DNA of 64,000 bases from Elioraea rosea (GTDB lineage Bacteria > Pseudomonadota > Alphaproteobacteria > Acetobacterales > Acetobacteraceae): positions 38,259 through 102,258 of the forward strand of contig NZ_VFAC01000011.1 in NCBI RefSeq assembly GCF_007644105.1, written 5' to 3'. The notes beneath the pieces are model-generated. The model was not told the DNA's origin, ran no database searches, and saw only the letters and a list, made by a program, of their open reading frames with translations. The number at the start of each line of letters is the position of its first letter. The first letter of the stretch is position 1. Of this stretch, positions 45,777 to 54,655 are shown piece by piece. The translations under genes were made by a program, and so were the position numbers.

Positions 45777-46192
45777 AGGAGGCCGACCTGCTCGAACTTC
45801 GAGGTGAGGATCTCTGCGTCGAACGGCTTCATGATGTACTCGCTCGCGCCGGCCTGCATCGCCTCCATGATGAAGCTCATCTCGTTCTCGGTGGTGCAGA
45901 ACACCACCGTCGCGGCGCCCTCGCCGAACTCGGCCTTGAGCGCGCGCAGGAACTCGATGCCGTTCATCACAGGCATGTTCCAGTCGAGCAGGATGGCGGT
46001 CGGCATGGCCCGGCGACAGGCCTCGAGCGCCTTCTGCCCGTCCTCCGCCTCCTCGATCGCGAAACCCTGGCCCTCGAGGATGCCGCGCGCGATGCGCCGC
46101 ACGACGCGGCTGTCGTCGACCACGAGGCACGTGCGCCGGCCTGCCTCCGCGGCAGGCTGCGTCGTGAGCGTCGCCTGGGCTGGCTCAGTCAT
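45773..46192 (-). CDS. cheY: Single-domain response regulator, CheY-like
   Basis: This 139-residue receiver has a 20-residue N-terminal extension rich in alanine and threonine. Receiver motifs are VVDDSRVVRR (acidic pair), the phosphorylated aspartate in ILLDWNMPVMNG (about residue 72), the threonine in FCTTENEM (about 101) and lysine in MKPFD (about 122). It should either act on the flagellar switch or serve as a phosphate sink. It is the first gene of cheYBR on the minus strand. The histidine kinase partner is not in the window. Confidence 0.9.
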   Translation of the reverse strand: MTEPAQATLTTQPAAEAGRRTCLVVDDSRVVRRIARGILEGQGFAIEEAEDGQKALEACRRAMPTAILLDWNMPVMNGIEFLRALKAEFGEGAATVVFCTTENEMSFIMEAMQAGASEYIMKPFDAEILTSKFEQVGLL

Positions 46193-46274
46193 CGGGAGGG
46201 CTCCCTGCGCGTGTCCGTCGGGGGATCATGCGCAGGCGATTGCGTATCCTTCGTTAAGGCGCCAAAACGCGGCG

Positions 46275-46805
46275 ATGCAGGCAGAACCGATGACGCCGGA
46301 GGCCTTCCTCGCTTGGCTCGAGGCGCGGGGCATCGGGCATGAGACCATCCATCATGACCCCGTTTTCACGGTCGCGGAGAGCAAGGCGCTTGCGATCCAC
46401 GCACGCCTGCCCGGGGCGCATGTGAAGAACCTGTTCCTGAAGGACCGCGACGGGCGGCACTGGCTTGCGACCCTTCCCGAGCACCGCCGCGTGCCGATCG
46501 GCGCGCTCGCCCGCTCCCTCGGCCTGCCGAGGATGTCCTTCGCCTCCGCCGAGGAGCTGCTCGCGCTGCTTGGCGTCACGCCCGGCTCGGTGACGCCCTT
46601 CGCCCTGGTGAACGACCGTGCCCGCCGCGTCGGCTTCATCCTCGACCGCGAGCTCGCCGAGGCGACCGGCAGACTCACCGCCCACCCGCTCGCCAACACC
46701 GCCACCACCGCGGTCTCGGCCGAGGATTTCCGCCGCTTCCTCGCCGCGACCGGCCATGCGCCGATGATCGCCGATCTCGCCCCCCTCGAGGGCGCCGCGG
46801 GCTGA
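46275..46805 (+). CDS. Prolyl-tRNA editing protein (YbaK/ProX family)
   Basis: This 176-residue protein belongs to the trans-editing deacylase group. The block AHVKNLFLKDRDGRHWLATL (residues about 49-68) includes the lysine that is central to catalysis in the family. SVTPFALVNDRARRVGFILD (about 110-130) is also typical, as is the C-terminal ANTATTAVSAEDFRRFL. It hydrolyses mischarged Ala- or Cys-tRNA, most often Ala-tRNA(Pro). ATG 46275 is used. It is divergent from cheY, across an 82-bp gap, and stands alone. Confidence 0.88.
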   Translation: MQAEPMTPEAFLAWLEARGIGHETIHHDPVFTVAESKALAIHARLPGAHVKNLFLKDRDGRHWLATLPEHRRVPIGALARSLGLPRMSFASAEELLALLGVTPGSVTPFALVNDRARRVGFILDRELAEATGRLTAHPLANTATTAVSAEDFRRFLAATGHAPMIADLAPLEGAAG

Positions 46806-46933
46806 GCGTCCCGCGCGCCCCGGACCCCGCCCTTGCTCGCCCCGCCCTTGCTCCCCGGCCATCCATGCGCATGTTATGCATCCGGAGGAATGCCGCAGGC
46901 CCAAAGAGCGGCACCACCAGTGAGAGAAGGCCG

Positions 46934-47896
46934 ATGGAAATCATCTTCGACCCGCCCAAGCCGCAGCCCGGTACACAGCAGGGCCTCGGCGGCGACGGCA
47001 GTGCTCCCGATCCGGTGATCGACGTCACCGAGGCCAATTTCATGGCCGAGGTGATCCAGGCGAGCCAGCAGATCCCCGTCGTCATCGATTTCTGGGCGAC
47101 ATGGTGCGGGCCCTGCAAGCAGCTCACCCCCGTCCTCGAGAAGGTGGTGCGCGGCGCGGGCGGCCGGGTGCGGCTCGCCAAGATCGACATCGACAAGAAC
47201 CAGCGCCTCGTCGCGATGCTGGCGCAGCAGGGGCTTCGCGTTCAGTCGGTGCCGACGGTGGTCGCAGTCGTGCAGGGCCAGCTCGTGCCGCTCTTCCAGG
47301 GCGCGCTGCCCGAGAGCCAGGTCCGGCAGGTGATCGAGCAGGTCGTGCAGATGGCCGGCGGCACGATGCCGACGGAGGACCTGATGACCGCCGCCAAGGC
47401 CGCCGGCGCGGAGGGGCGGCATGACGAGGCGGCCGAGATCCTGCGCGCGGTGCTCGCGGAGCAGCCGGAGAACGCCGAGGCGATCGGCCTGCTCGGCCGC
47501 GCCCTTATCGCGCTCGGCCAGAGCGAGGAGGCGGCCGCGCTGGTCGCCAACCTGCCTGCCAATGTCGAGAGCCATGCCGAGGTGCAGGGCGTGAAGGCCG
47601 CCCTCGAGGTCGCCGAGAAGGGCCGCGAGGCCGAGGCGCAGCTATCCTCCCTCCAGGCCCGCCTTGCCGCCGATTCGGAGGATCATGCCGCGCGGTTCGA
47701 CTATGCCGTCGCGCTCAACGCGATCGGCCACCGCGAGGAGGCGGCCGAGCAGCTGCTGCAGATCATGCGGCGCAAGAAGGGCTGGAACGACGATGCCGCC
47801 CGGCTGCAGCTGCTGAAGTTCTTCGAGGCCTGGGGGCTCTCGGACGACGTGACCGTCGCCGCACGCCGCCGGCTCTCCACGCTCCTGTTCAGCTGA
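46934..47896 (+). CDS. Thioredoxin-fold co-chaperone YbbN/CnoX-like
   Basis: This 320-residue protein has a thioredoxin domain (about residues 28-140) with the intact redox motif WCGPCKQL near residue 55-62, followed by TPR-type helical repeats (about 150-320). E. coli YbbN lacks a working CxxC motif, whereas this alphaproteobacterial form keeps it. It is expected to protect or transfer unfolded proteins under oxidative stress. ATG 46934 follows GAGAAGG. An in-frame ATG at 46865 is unlikely. The LON-domain gene follows 31 bases after the stop. Confidence 0.87.
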   Translation: MEIIFDPPKPQPGTQQGLGGDGSAPDPVIDVTEANFMAEVIQASQQIPVVIDFWATWCGPCKQLTPVLEKVVRGAGGRVRLAKIDIDKNQRLVAMLAQQGLRVQSVPTVVAVVQGQLVPLFQGALPESQVRQVIEQVVQMAGGTMPTEDLMTAAKAAGAEGRHDEAAEILRAVLAEQPENAEAIGLLGRALIALGQSEEAAALVANLPANVESHAEVQGVKAALEVAEKGREAEAQLSSLQARLAADSEDHAARFDYAVALNAIGHREEAAEQLLQIMRRKKGWNDDAARLQLLKFFEAWGLSDDVTVAARRRLSTLLFS

Positions 47897-47927
47897 GCGG
47901 ACAGCACATACTGGGGACGCCCCTGCG

Positions 47928-48599
47928 ATGACCACCGACGCCTGGCTTCCCTCCGCGGAGGAGCTGCCGTCGGAAATTGCGGTGTTCCCGCTTACCGGGG
48001 CGCTGCTTCTTCCGTTCGGCCGCCTGCCGCTCAACATCTTCGAGCCGCGCTACCTCGCGATGACGCAGGACAGCCTCGGCCAGGGCAGGATGTTCGGCAT
48101 GATCCAGCCGAACGCCGGCGACACGCCGGGCGCCTCCGGTCCCGCGCTCTACCGCATCGGCTGCCTCGGCCGCGTCTCCTCCTTCAGCGAGACCGACGAT
48201 GGCCGGCTTCTGATCACCCTGACCGGCGTCGCGCGCTTCGCCGTGGCGCAGGAACTGCCGATGCGCAGGGGCTATCGTCGCGTCCGCGCCGACTACTCGG
48301 CCTTCCTTGGCGATCTCGATGCCTCGGTGCGACCGGTGCTCGACCGCGAGAGGCTGGAGGAGTCGCTGCGCGCCTATTTCCGCGCCAGGCGGATCGACGC
48401 GAACTGGGACGCTGTGCGCGAGACGCCCGATGCGATGCTGATCACCACGCTTTCCATGGTCTGCCCCTTCGAGCCGCGCGAGAAGCAGGCCCTGCTCGAG
48501 GCGCCGACGATCCAGGATCGCTCCGACATGCTGCTTGCGCTCGTCGAGATCGGGGCGCATGGCGGGTCGGACGCCGAAGGAGGAGCGCGGTTCTCATGA
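47928..48599 (+). CDS. LON substrate-binding domain protein
   Basis: This 223-residue protein consists of a stand-alone LON N-terminal domain. Motifs are [20 protein letters not shown] (residues about 17-36), [14 protein letters not shown] (about 37-50) and [13 protein letters not shown] (about 92). It has no ATPase or protease domain. A role as a substrate adaptor or fold-recognition protein is inferred from the family. It overlaps the next gene by four bases. The order ybbN, LON-domain, UPF0434 is common in this bacterial order. Confidence 0.88.
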   Translation: MTTDAWLPSAEELPSEIAVFPLTGALLLPFGRLPLNIFEPRYLAMTQDSLGQGRMFGMIQPNAGDTPGASGPALYRIGCLGRVSSFSETDDGRLLITLTGVARFAVAQELPMRRGYRRVRADYSAFLGDLDASVRPVLDRERLEESLRAYFRARRIDANWDAVRETPDAMLITTLSMVCPFEPREKQALLEAPTIQDRSDMLLALVEIGAHGGSDAEGGARFS

Positions 48600-48826
48600 C
48601 CGAACCCAACGACGCCAACGCCCCCACCGAGGCGGCCCCGCCACCGGTCGACCCACGCCTGCTCGAGATCCTCGTCTGCCCCCTCACCAAGGGGCCGCTC
48701 CGCTACGACCGGGCTCGCGGCGAGCTGGTGAGCGAGCAGGCCGGCCTCGCCTACCCGATCCGCGACGGCATCCCGATCATGCTGGCAGACGAGGCACGAC
48801 GGCTCGACGAGCCGCCGCACGGCTGA
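48596..48826 (+). CDS. Trm112-like UPF0434 protein
   Basis: This 76-residue protein has the compact Trm112 fold pattern: [17 protein letters not shown] (residues 22-38), then [14 protein letters not shown]. Only one of the zinc-type cysteines is present, as in most bacterial members. Such proteins may assist methyltransferases, but no function is shown here. The first 20 residues are a low-complexity alanine/proline-rich tail. ATG 48596 overlaps the LON-domain gene. Confidence 0.88.
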   Translation: MTEPNDANAPTEAAPPPVDPRLLEILVCPLTKGPLRYDRARGELVSEQAGLAYPIRDGIPIMLADEARRLDEPPHG

Positions 48827-49207
48827 ATGCCTGCGCCGAGGGAGATCAGGCTGCGCCGCGCGGAGAAGGAGCTCGTCGTCTCCTTCGACGACGGGGCGAG
48901 CTTCACGCTGCCTGCGGAGTATCTGCGCGTCGAAAGCCCCTCTGCCGAGGTGCAGGGCCACGCGCCCGACCAGAAGGTGATCCTCTGGGGCAGGCGCCAT
49001 GTCGGCATCCTCCGGCTGGAGCCGGTCGGCAACTACGCCATCCGCATCGTCTTCGACGACCTGCACGACACGGGCATCTACTCCTGGGAGTATCTGCGTG
49101 AGCTCGGCGAGCAGCGCGAGGCGCGGTGGCAGCGCTACCTCGAGGAGCTCGAGGCGCGCGGCCTGTCGCGCGAGCCGCGCCGGCCGCCGCCGCAGCGCCA
49201 GGGGTGA
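48827..49207 (+). CDS. DUF971 protein (gamma-butyrobetaine hydroxylase-like N-terminal domain)
   Basis: This 126-residue protein has the DUF971 layout: a beta-rich first half (LVVSFDDGASFTLPAEYLRV) and the signature IRIVFDDLHDTGIYSWEYL near residues 78-96. Family members are often encoded near iron-sulphur or Mrp/ApbC genes, but no such gene is adjacent here. The start ATG 48827 directly follows the UPF0434 stop without spacer. The C-terminus is rich in arginine and proline. Confidence 0.87.
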   Translation: MPAPREIRLRRAEKELVVSFDDGASFTLPAEYLRVESPSAEVQGHAPDQKVILWGRRHVGILRLEPVGNYAIRIVFDDLHDTGIYSWEYLRELGEQREARWQRYLEELEARGLSREPRRPPPQRQG

Positions 49208-49213
49208 GCGGGG

Positions 49214-49972
49214 GTGACCTGGCTTCGCTCCGCCCTCTTCAACCTGGCGTTCTTCCTCTTCACCGCCCTCGGCACGGTGCTGCTTTCGCCCGTTCTCCTT
49301 CTCGGCCGCGGCCCGACGCTTGCCCTCATCCAGTGGTGGGCGCGGCAGGTGATCCGGCTGATGCGCCATCTCGCCGGCATCGAGCTCCGCGTCACCGGGC
49401 GGGAGCACCTGCCCGTCTCGGGGCCGGCGCTGATCGCGGCCAAGCACCAATCGGCCTTCGACACCATCGTCTGGCTCGCGCTCCTGCCACGGCCTGCCTA
49501 CGTGCTGAAGGCGGAGCTTCTGCTGATTCCCTTCTATGGCTGGTTCAGCCGCGGGGCGGGGATGATCGGCGTCGATCGCGGGGCGGGTGCGGCGGCGATG
49601 CGAAGCCTGTTGCGCGGCGCCGCCGCGGCGTTCGAGGACGGAAGGCAGGTGGTGATCTTTCCCCAGGGCACGCGCGTGCCGGCAACGCCGGGGACGCGCG
49701 CGCGCCATCCCTACCAGCCTGGCGTGGCGGCGCTCTACGCCCGCTCCGGCCTCCCCGTCATTCCCGTCGCGACCGATTCTGGCCGGTTCTGGCCGCGCCG
49801 GTCCTTCCGGAAGCGCCCTGGGACGCTGACCGTCGCGATCCTTCCCCCCATCCCGCTGGGGCTCGACAGGACGCGTTTCGAGGAGGAGCTTGCCACGACG
49901 ATCGAGACGGCCAGCGACGCTCTCCTGCCGCCTGTGGATAACCCTGTGAGAACCGATGTCTCCCGAGCTTGA
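49214..49972 (+). CDS. plsC: 1-acyl-sn-glycerol-3-phosphate acyltransferase (PlsC family)
   Basis: This 252-residue enzyme has an N-terminal membrane segment (FNLAFFLFTALGTVLLSPVL). The H-x4-D motif lies in AAKHQSAFDTIVW (about residue 78), GWFSRGAGMIGVDRG near 115, and the FPQGTR motif near 150. It acylates lysophosphatidic acid at the inner membrane. GTG 49214 lies six bases after the DUF971 stop. It ends the run of housekeeping genes that begins at ybbN. Confidence 0.9.
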   Translation: MTWLRSALFNLAFFLFTALGTVLLSPVLLLGRGPTLALIQWWARQVIRLMRHLAGIELRVTGREHLPVSGPALIAAKHQSAFDTIVWLALLPRPAYVLKAELLLIPFYGWFSRGAGMIGVDRGAGAAAMRSLLRGAAAAFEDGRQVVIFPQGTRVPATPGTRARHPYQPGVAALYARSGLPVIPVATDSGRFWPRRSFRKRPGTLTVAILPPIPLGLDRTRFEEELATTIETASDALLPPVDNPVRTDVSRA

Positions 49973-50108
49973 CTATCACATCAAGGCGTGGGCCCAAGTG
50001 GCTCATCCGCCGTGGTTTTGCCAAGCAATTCCGCGGCTTTCCGGGCCGGTTCCCCCGCGCGGGGGACAAGTCGCGGCGGAGGTGGCCGCCTGTGGATGAG
50101 ATGCGACA

Positions 50109-51125
50109 GTGAGGCGGGTCGTCCTCATCCTCCTTGCCCTTCTTGTGGTCGGCGCTCTCGGCCATGCGGCGCTCTGGTGGGTGGCGACCGACAGGCTCAT
50201 CGCCGAGGCCGGGACCGCGATCGCTGCCGAGCGCGCTGCCGGCGCGACGCTCACCCACGCCCCGCCCGTGCGCGGGGGCTACCCCCTCGATGCAAGGGTT
50301 CGATTCTCGGTCCCCCGCTATGCCGGTGCCGTCTCCCTGCCGGGTGGCGGCGTGGTGCCGGTGGCGGCCGAGGCGCAGGCGGTGACCCTCGTGCTGTCCC
50401 CGCGCCGGCCGCGCGAGATCGTGGCTGACATCGCCTGCCCCTGCCGCCTCGGCGCGGGTAGCGCAGCACCCGTCACGGTCGAGGCCGCATCGCTTGCCGC
50501 CACCGTGCCGCTTGTCCGCGGCGGCGCACCGGTGGTCGATGGCCGCGACATGGTCTTCGAGCTGCCGGAGGGACCACTTGCGGTGCGCAGCCTTCGCGCC
50601 TCCGTGCCGGCCGAGCGCCGCACGACGGTCGCCTTCGAGGCCTGGGGCGTGACGCTGCCGCCGCCGGAGGCGCAGTGGCCGCTCGGGCGCGAGCTCGCCT
50701 CCGTCTCCGCCGAAGCGACGCTGCGCGGTCTCATTCCCGCAGCGTCCGGTACTGCGCGATCGCTCGCGCTCTGGCGCGATCAGGGCGGGGCGCTCGTTCT
50801 CGACAGGGTCTGGGCTGTGTGGGGGCCGCTCTCCGTCCGCGCCGCGGGAACGCTCACGCTCGATGCCGGGCTGCAGCCGCGCGGGGCGGTGACGGCCTGG
50901 CTCGCGGGCTTCGGCGCGGCTCTCGACAGGCTGGTCGCGGCAGGGCTGATCGGGCGCGGCCCGGCAGCGCTCGCGCGCCTCGCGCTCACCGCCACCTCGC
51001 GCCCGGGCGAGGGAGGCGAGCGCGTTGCGGAGATTCCCATCACGATCGAGGACCAGGTGCTGACGGCAGCGCGCGTGCCGCTGCTGCGGCTTCCGCCCGT
51101 GGTATGGCCCGACCCGCTGCGGTAG
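50109..51125 (+). CDS. DUF2125 domain protein, membrane-anchored
   Basis: This 338-residue protein has a single N-terminal hydrophobic helix (VVLILLALLVVGALGHAALWW) and a long beta-rich part outside the membrane. It fits DUF2125, a family with no known enzyme activity, widespread in Alphaproteobacteria. The segment GGYPLDARVRFSVPRYAG near residues 55-75 is typical. GTG 50109 gives the usual position of the membrane helix. The gap to plsC is 136 bp and contains no other gene. Confidence 0.82.
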   Translation: MRRVVLILLALLVVGALGHAALWWVATDRLIAEAGTAIAAERAAGATLTHAPPVRGGYPLDARVRFSVPRYAGAVSLPGGGVVPVAAEAQAVTLVLSPRRPREIVADIACPCRLGAGSAAPVTVEAASLAATVPLVRGGAPVVDGRDMVFELPEGPLAVRSLRASVPAERRTTVAFEAWGVTLPPPEAQWPLGRELASVSAEATLRGLIPAASGTARSLALWRDQGGALVLDRVWAVWGPLSVRAAGTLTLDAGLQPRGAVTAWLAGFGAALDRLVAAGLIGRGPAALARLALTATSRPGEGGERVAEIPITIEDQVLTAARVPLLRLPPVVWPDPLR

Positions 51126-51170
51126 CGCGGGCAGGCAGGCAGGACACGGCAATCAGAAGGAGAGGCGAGG

Positions 51171-52169
51171 ATGGCTGAGAACACGCAGGTGCTGCTGGCC
51201 CGGCGGCCCGAAGGCAAGGTGCGGGTGGAGGATTTCTCCATCGTCCGCTCCGCCGTGCCGGAGCCTGGGCCGGGCGAGGTGCTTCTCCGCCATCTCTGGC
51301 TCTCGCTCGACCCCTACCAGCGCGGCCGGATGAGTGCGGCGAAGAGCTATGCCCAGCCCGTCGCCGTCGGCGCGGTGATGGAGTGCCGCGCCGTCGCCCG
51401 CGTCGAGAAAAGCAACGACCCGGCGCTGAAGCCAGGCGACATCGTTCTCGGCGCCTATGGCTGGCAGGAATGGTCGGTCGCCTCGCCGAAGGAGTTGATG
51501 AAGCTCGACCCCGCCGAGGCGCCGGTGCAGACAGCGCTCGGCATCCTCGGCATGCCGGGGCTCACCGCGCATGTGGGGATGAGCGACATCGGCCAGCCGA
51601 AGCGCGGCGAGACGGTGGTGATCTCCGCCGCCTCCGGCGCGGTTGGCGCTGTGGCGGGGCAGATCGCCAAGGCGGAAGGGGCGCGCGTCATCGGCATCGC
51701 CGGCGGGGCGGCGAAATGCGCCTATGTGCGCGAGGAGCTCGGCTTCGATGCCTGCCTCGACCATCGCGACGCTGACTTCATCCAGGCGCTCGATGCCGCC
51801 TGTCCCAAGGGCGTCGATGTCTACTGGGAGAACGTCGGCGGGGCGGTGCAGCGCGCGGTGTTCCCAAGGCTCGCCGATTTCGCGCGCATGGTGATGTGCG
51901 GGATGATCGCTGAATACAACGATCCGGTTCCGCAACCCGGGCCGAACCTGATGTCTGCTGTGCGCAAGCGGCTTCGCATCCAGGGCTTCATCGTCTCCGA
52001 CAGCTGGCAGCGGCTTCCCGAGTGGCGTGCCGCGGCCATCCCGCTGATCCGCGCGGGCAAGCTCCGCTACCGCGAGGACGTGGTGGACGGCATCGAGGCG
52101 GCGCCGGAGGCCTTCATCGGCCTGCTCGAGGGACGGAACTTCGGCAAGCTCCTGATCAAGGTCGGATGA
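51171..52169 (+). CDS. NADP-dependent medium-chain oxidoreductase (prostaglandin reductase / CurA type)
   Basis: This 332-residue zinc-free MDR enzyme shows LLRHLWLSLDPYQRGRMS (about residues 37-54), the GMPGLTAHVGM block (about 126) and the cofactor loop ISAASGAVGAVAGQIAKAEG (about 150-169). YWENVGGAVQRAVF lies near 220. It reduces the double bond of alpha,beta-unsaturated carbonyls with NADPH. ATG 51171 has GGAGAGGCGAGG upstream. Its 3' end overlaps the convergent maleate-isomerase-like gene by 14 bases. Confidence 0.9.
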   Translation: MAENTQVLLARRPEGKVRVEDFSIVRSAVPEPGPGEVLLRHLWLSLDPYQRGRMSAAKSYAQPVAVGAVMECRAVARVEKSNDPALKPGDIVLGAYGWQEWSVASPKELMKLDPAEAPVQTALGILGMPGLTAHVGMSDIGQPKRGETVVISAASGAVGAVAGQIAKAEGARVIGIAGGAAKCAYVREELGFDACLDHRDADFIQALDAACPKGVDVYWENVGGAVQRAVFPRLADFARMVMCGMIAEYNDPVPQPGPNLMSAVRKRLRIQGFIVSDSWQRLPEWRAAAIPLIRAGKLRYREDVVDGIEAAPEAFIGLLEGRNFGKLLIKVG

Positions 52170-52884
52170 GGAGCGCCGGCGCGAGCGCGGCGAGCACCGG
52201 CGCTGGCGGCAGGCCGAGCGCGGTGGTGAGCTCCCAGGCCGTCGCGACGTTCGAGGAGATCACCGGCCCCTTCCTGTCGAGCGAGGCGGCGATGGCATCG
52301 AGCGTCGGCATGCCCGTGCCGCTGAGCACGACTGGCACGCCCGCCCGGTCGGGCACGGCGGCGAGGCCCGCCATGACCTCCTCGGGCGTCATCTCGTAGG
52401 CACGGAACGTTCCGTCGCTTGCGCTGATTTCCGTCACGCCGTACCCCGCCGCGCGCCAATATGCCGCGGCGCGGGCCGAGAGCCAGTCGGGGTAGGGGGA
52501 GTAGAGGACGATCTCGCGTGCGCCGAGCGCCGCGAGCGCAGCGGCGATGGCGCGACTTGCGAGCACGACCGGGATGCCGCGCGGCGCGCCGAGGCGCTTC
52601 GCGAAAGCCTCGTCCTCCTCGGGGCTCATCGCGTAGCTCGCCCCCGTCAGCGCGACGGCGGCGGCATCGAGCGCAAGCTCGCCGAAGCTCGCGAGTGCGG
52701 GCTCGAAGCTCGCGAGATAGGCCGCGTTGCGCTGCTCGAGCGTGGTTCCGGGCATCACCGGCAGGCGCGCGACATGCAGCGCCACCGCCTCCGGCATCAG
52801 GGCGCGGAACTCCGGCTCCACGGCAGGGTTGGCGGAGGGAACGAGAAGCCCGGCGCGGCGGCTCGGGACGAAGCGGGGGGTCAT
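52156..52884 (-). CDS. Maleate isomerase / arylmalonate decarboxylase-like protein without cysteine
   Basis: This 242-residue protein has the Asp/Glu-racemase-like fold. It begins with GLLVPSANPAVEPEFRALMP and contains AREIVLYSPYPDWLSARAAAYW, GVTEISASDGTFRAYE and SGTGMPTLDAIA. Maleate isomerases and related enzymes need two cysteines, near residues 75-80 and 190-195. Here these places read VALTGASYAMS and VLSGTGMPTL, and the protein contains no cysteine at all. Chemistry by the family mechanism is therefore unlikely. ATG 52884 overlaps the monooxygenase stop in ATGA, so the two proteins are co-produced. Confidence 0.8.
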   Translation of the reverse strand: MTPRFVPSRRAGLLVPSANPAVEPEFRALMPEAVALHVARLPVMPGTTLEQRNAAYLASFEPALASFGELALDAAAVALTGASYAMSPEEDEAFAKRLGAPRGIPVVLASRAIAAALAALGAREIVLYSPYPDWLSARAAAYWRAAGYGVTEISASDGTFRAYEMTPEEVMAGLAAVPDRAGVPVVLSGTGMPTLDAIAASLDRKGPVISSNVATAWELTTALGLPPAPVLAALAPALLIRP

Positions 52885-54038
52885 GGCGGCGGTGCTCCGG
52901 CATCGCAGGTATCGAGCATCGAGGCGGCGACGAGCCAGGCCTCGGCGCGGGCGGGATCGGAAGCGGCGGCGACCGCCTCGTCGCGCCAGGCGGTGGCGGA
53001 GGCGACGGCGCGATCGGTGCGCGCGAGCAGCACCTCCTGCGTGACCGAGAGGCGCGCCGCCTCCCACGCATCCAGATGCGACTCGTCCCCGCGCTGCACC
53101 GTGGCGGCGAGGCTCGCGGCAAGGGTGGCGGCGTCATGCATGCCGGCATTCATGTTCATGCCGCCCCGCGTGTTCGTCACATGCGCCGCGTCGCCGATCA
53201 CGCAAAGCCGGCCGGCGCGCATGCGCCGCGCGATGCCTCGGGCGACGCCGTACACATCGGCCGAGGCAATTGGCAACGGATCGGGAAGCCCGGGCAGGAA
53301 GCGGCGGAGGATGGGCGCGCGGAACGCTTCGCCCAGGGCGTCGTCGTCGCTCGTCGAGGCTGGCACGCGGATGATGATGCGCCAGAGCCCGGTCATGGCG
53401 AGAAGGCTCACGCTAGCCTCGCCGTCATACACATAGGCGATGCCTGCGCGCGCGAGGCCCGGAACGATCTCGTCGAGCGGCAGGGGCGTCATCAGCCTCA
53501 CCACGCGATGCCCGTACGGCGCCGTTTCGACCGCGATGGCAGCGGCGGAGCGGAGCGCGCTGTGCGCGCCGTCGGCGGCGATGGCCCAGTCACCGCGGTG
53601 CCGCGTGCCGTCCTCCATGCTCAGCGTGACGCCGGAAGCATCCTGCTCGAGTCCCGAAACTCCGGCGCCGAACGTCACCGTGCCTTCGGGGAGGGCGGCG
53701 AGAAGAAGCGGCGTGAGCAGGGATTGCTCGGCATGCAGCCGGAACGGAAACGCCGTGCGTCGCGCAACGTGCGCTATGGATATCACCGCGTCCGCGCCGC
53801 GGCCCGCTGTGAGCCACGCGAGCGCCTCGACGCGGCGGCCGAGAGGTAGGAGCGCTCCGGCGACGCCGAGCCTGTCGAGCACGCCGAGCGTCGAGGGGTG
53901 GAAGGTGCTCGCACGGCTCGCGGCGGAGAGGGAGGGCCGCTTCTCGAACACGCGCACGGCGAAGCCCGCCCGGTAGAGCGCCAGGGCGGCGGTGAGCCCC
54001 ACGGGCCCCGCGCCCGCGATCAGGACAGTGCTGGTCAT
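52881..54038 (-). CDS. FAD-dependent monooxygenase (aromatic hydroxylase group)
   Basis: This 385-residue flavoprotein has the dinucleotide motif VLIAGAGPVGLTAALALYRAG (seen at residues 4-24). The central WAIAADGAHSALR corresponds to the DG motif, and the C-terminal CVIGDAAHVTNTRGGMNMNAG (around 285-305) corresponds to the GD motif with an unusual TRGGMNMN loop. It hydroxylates an aromatic or similar ring with NAD(P)H and oxygen. ATG 54038 is used. It is coupled to the cysteine-free isomerase-like gene downstream, which suggests a ring-degradation step, though no other ring-cleavage genes are nearby. Confidence 0.87.
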   Translation of the reverse strand: MTSTVLIAGAGPVGLTAALALYRAGFAVRVFEKRPSLSAASRASTFHPSTLGVLDRLGVAGALLPLGRRVEALAWLTAGRGADAVISIAHVARRTAFPFRLHAEQSLLTPLLLAALPEGTVTFGAGVSGLEQDASGVTLSMEDGTRHRGDWAIAADGAHSALRSAAAIAVETAPYGHRVVRLMTPLPLDEIVPGLARAGIAYVYDGEASVSLLAMTGLWRIIIRVPASTSDDDALGEAFRAPILRRFLPGLPDPLPIASADVYGVARGIARRMRAGRLCVIGDAAHVTNTRGGMNMNAGMHDAATLAASLAATVQRGDESHLDAWEAARLSVTQEVLLARTDRAVASATAWRDEAVAAASDPARAEAWLVAASMLDTCDAGAPPP

Positions 54039-54085
54039 TGCCCGCCATCCTGTCGCGTCCGCTCCGGCGCGACTAGACTGCTCCG

Positions 54086-54655
54086 ATGACCGAAACGAAC
54101 GAATCCCTCGCGCTGCGCGCAACCGCCTTCGCCGCCGAGGTGCACACGCATCAGCGGCGCAAGGGCGCTGCGGCCGAGCCCTACGTCAACCACGTCATCG
54201 AGGTCGGCGCCGCGCTGGCCGCGGCAGGTGCGCCGCTGGCCGCCATCCTGGCCGGGCTGCTGCACGACACGATCGAGGACGGCGACTCGGCCGGCCGGCC
54301 GGTGACAGAGGCCGAGCTCGCCGAGCGCTTCGGCGAGGAGGTCGCCGCCATCGTCGCCGAGGTGACCGACGACAAGGCGCTGCCGAAGGCGGAGCGCAAG
54401 CGCCTGCAGATCGAGAAGGCGCCGGGCAAGAGCGCAGCGGCGCGCATGGTGAAGCTTGCGGACAAGGCCGCGAACCTGCGCGCCATCACGGTAAGCCCGC
54501 CACCCTCGTGGGACCTTGCCCGCAAGCGTGACTACATCGACTGGGCCGAGGCCGTGGCCGCCGGCTGCCGCGGCGTGAACCCGACGCTCGAGGCGGCGTT
54601 CGACACCGCGCTCGCGCTCGCCCGCACTGCGCTCGAGGATCAGACGCTCGATTGA
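54086..54655 (+). CDS. HD-domain (p)ppGpp hydrolase, Mesh1-like
   Basis: This 189-residue protein consists of only the hydrolase domain of RelA/SpoT proteins. Motifs are FAAEVHTHQRRKG and PYVNHVIEVG (residues about 11-38), the HD box in AGLLHDTIEDG (about 55), EVTDDKALPK (about 93) and MVKLADKAANLRAI (about 121). It probably removes the 3'-diphosphate of (p)ppGpp with manganese. No synthetase or regulatory domains are present. The start ATG 54086 lies 47 bases from the divergent monooxygenase. Its end overlaps the convergent DUF1003 gene by 16 bases. Confidence 0.87.
   Translation: MTETNESLALRATAFAAEVHTHQRRKGAAAEPYVNHVIEVGAALAAAGAPLAAILAGLLHDTIEDGDSAGRPVTEAELAERFGEEVAAIVAEVTDDKALPKAERKRLQIEKAPGKSAAARMVKLADKAANLRAITVSPPPSWDLARKRDYIDWAEAVAAGCRGVNPTLEAAFDTALALARTALEDQTLD

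Noticed and set aside
50275..50330. tRNA-like GGGTTCGATTC in the DUF2125 gene
   Set aside because: No acceptor or anticodon stem can be formed around it, and it lies in good coding sequence.
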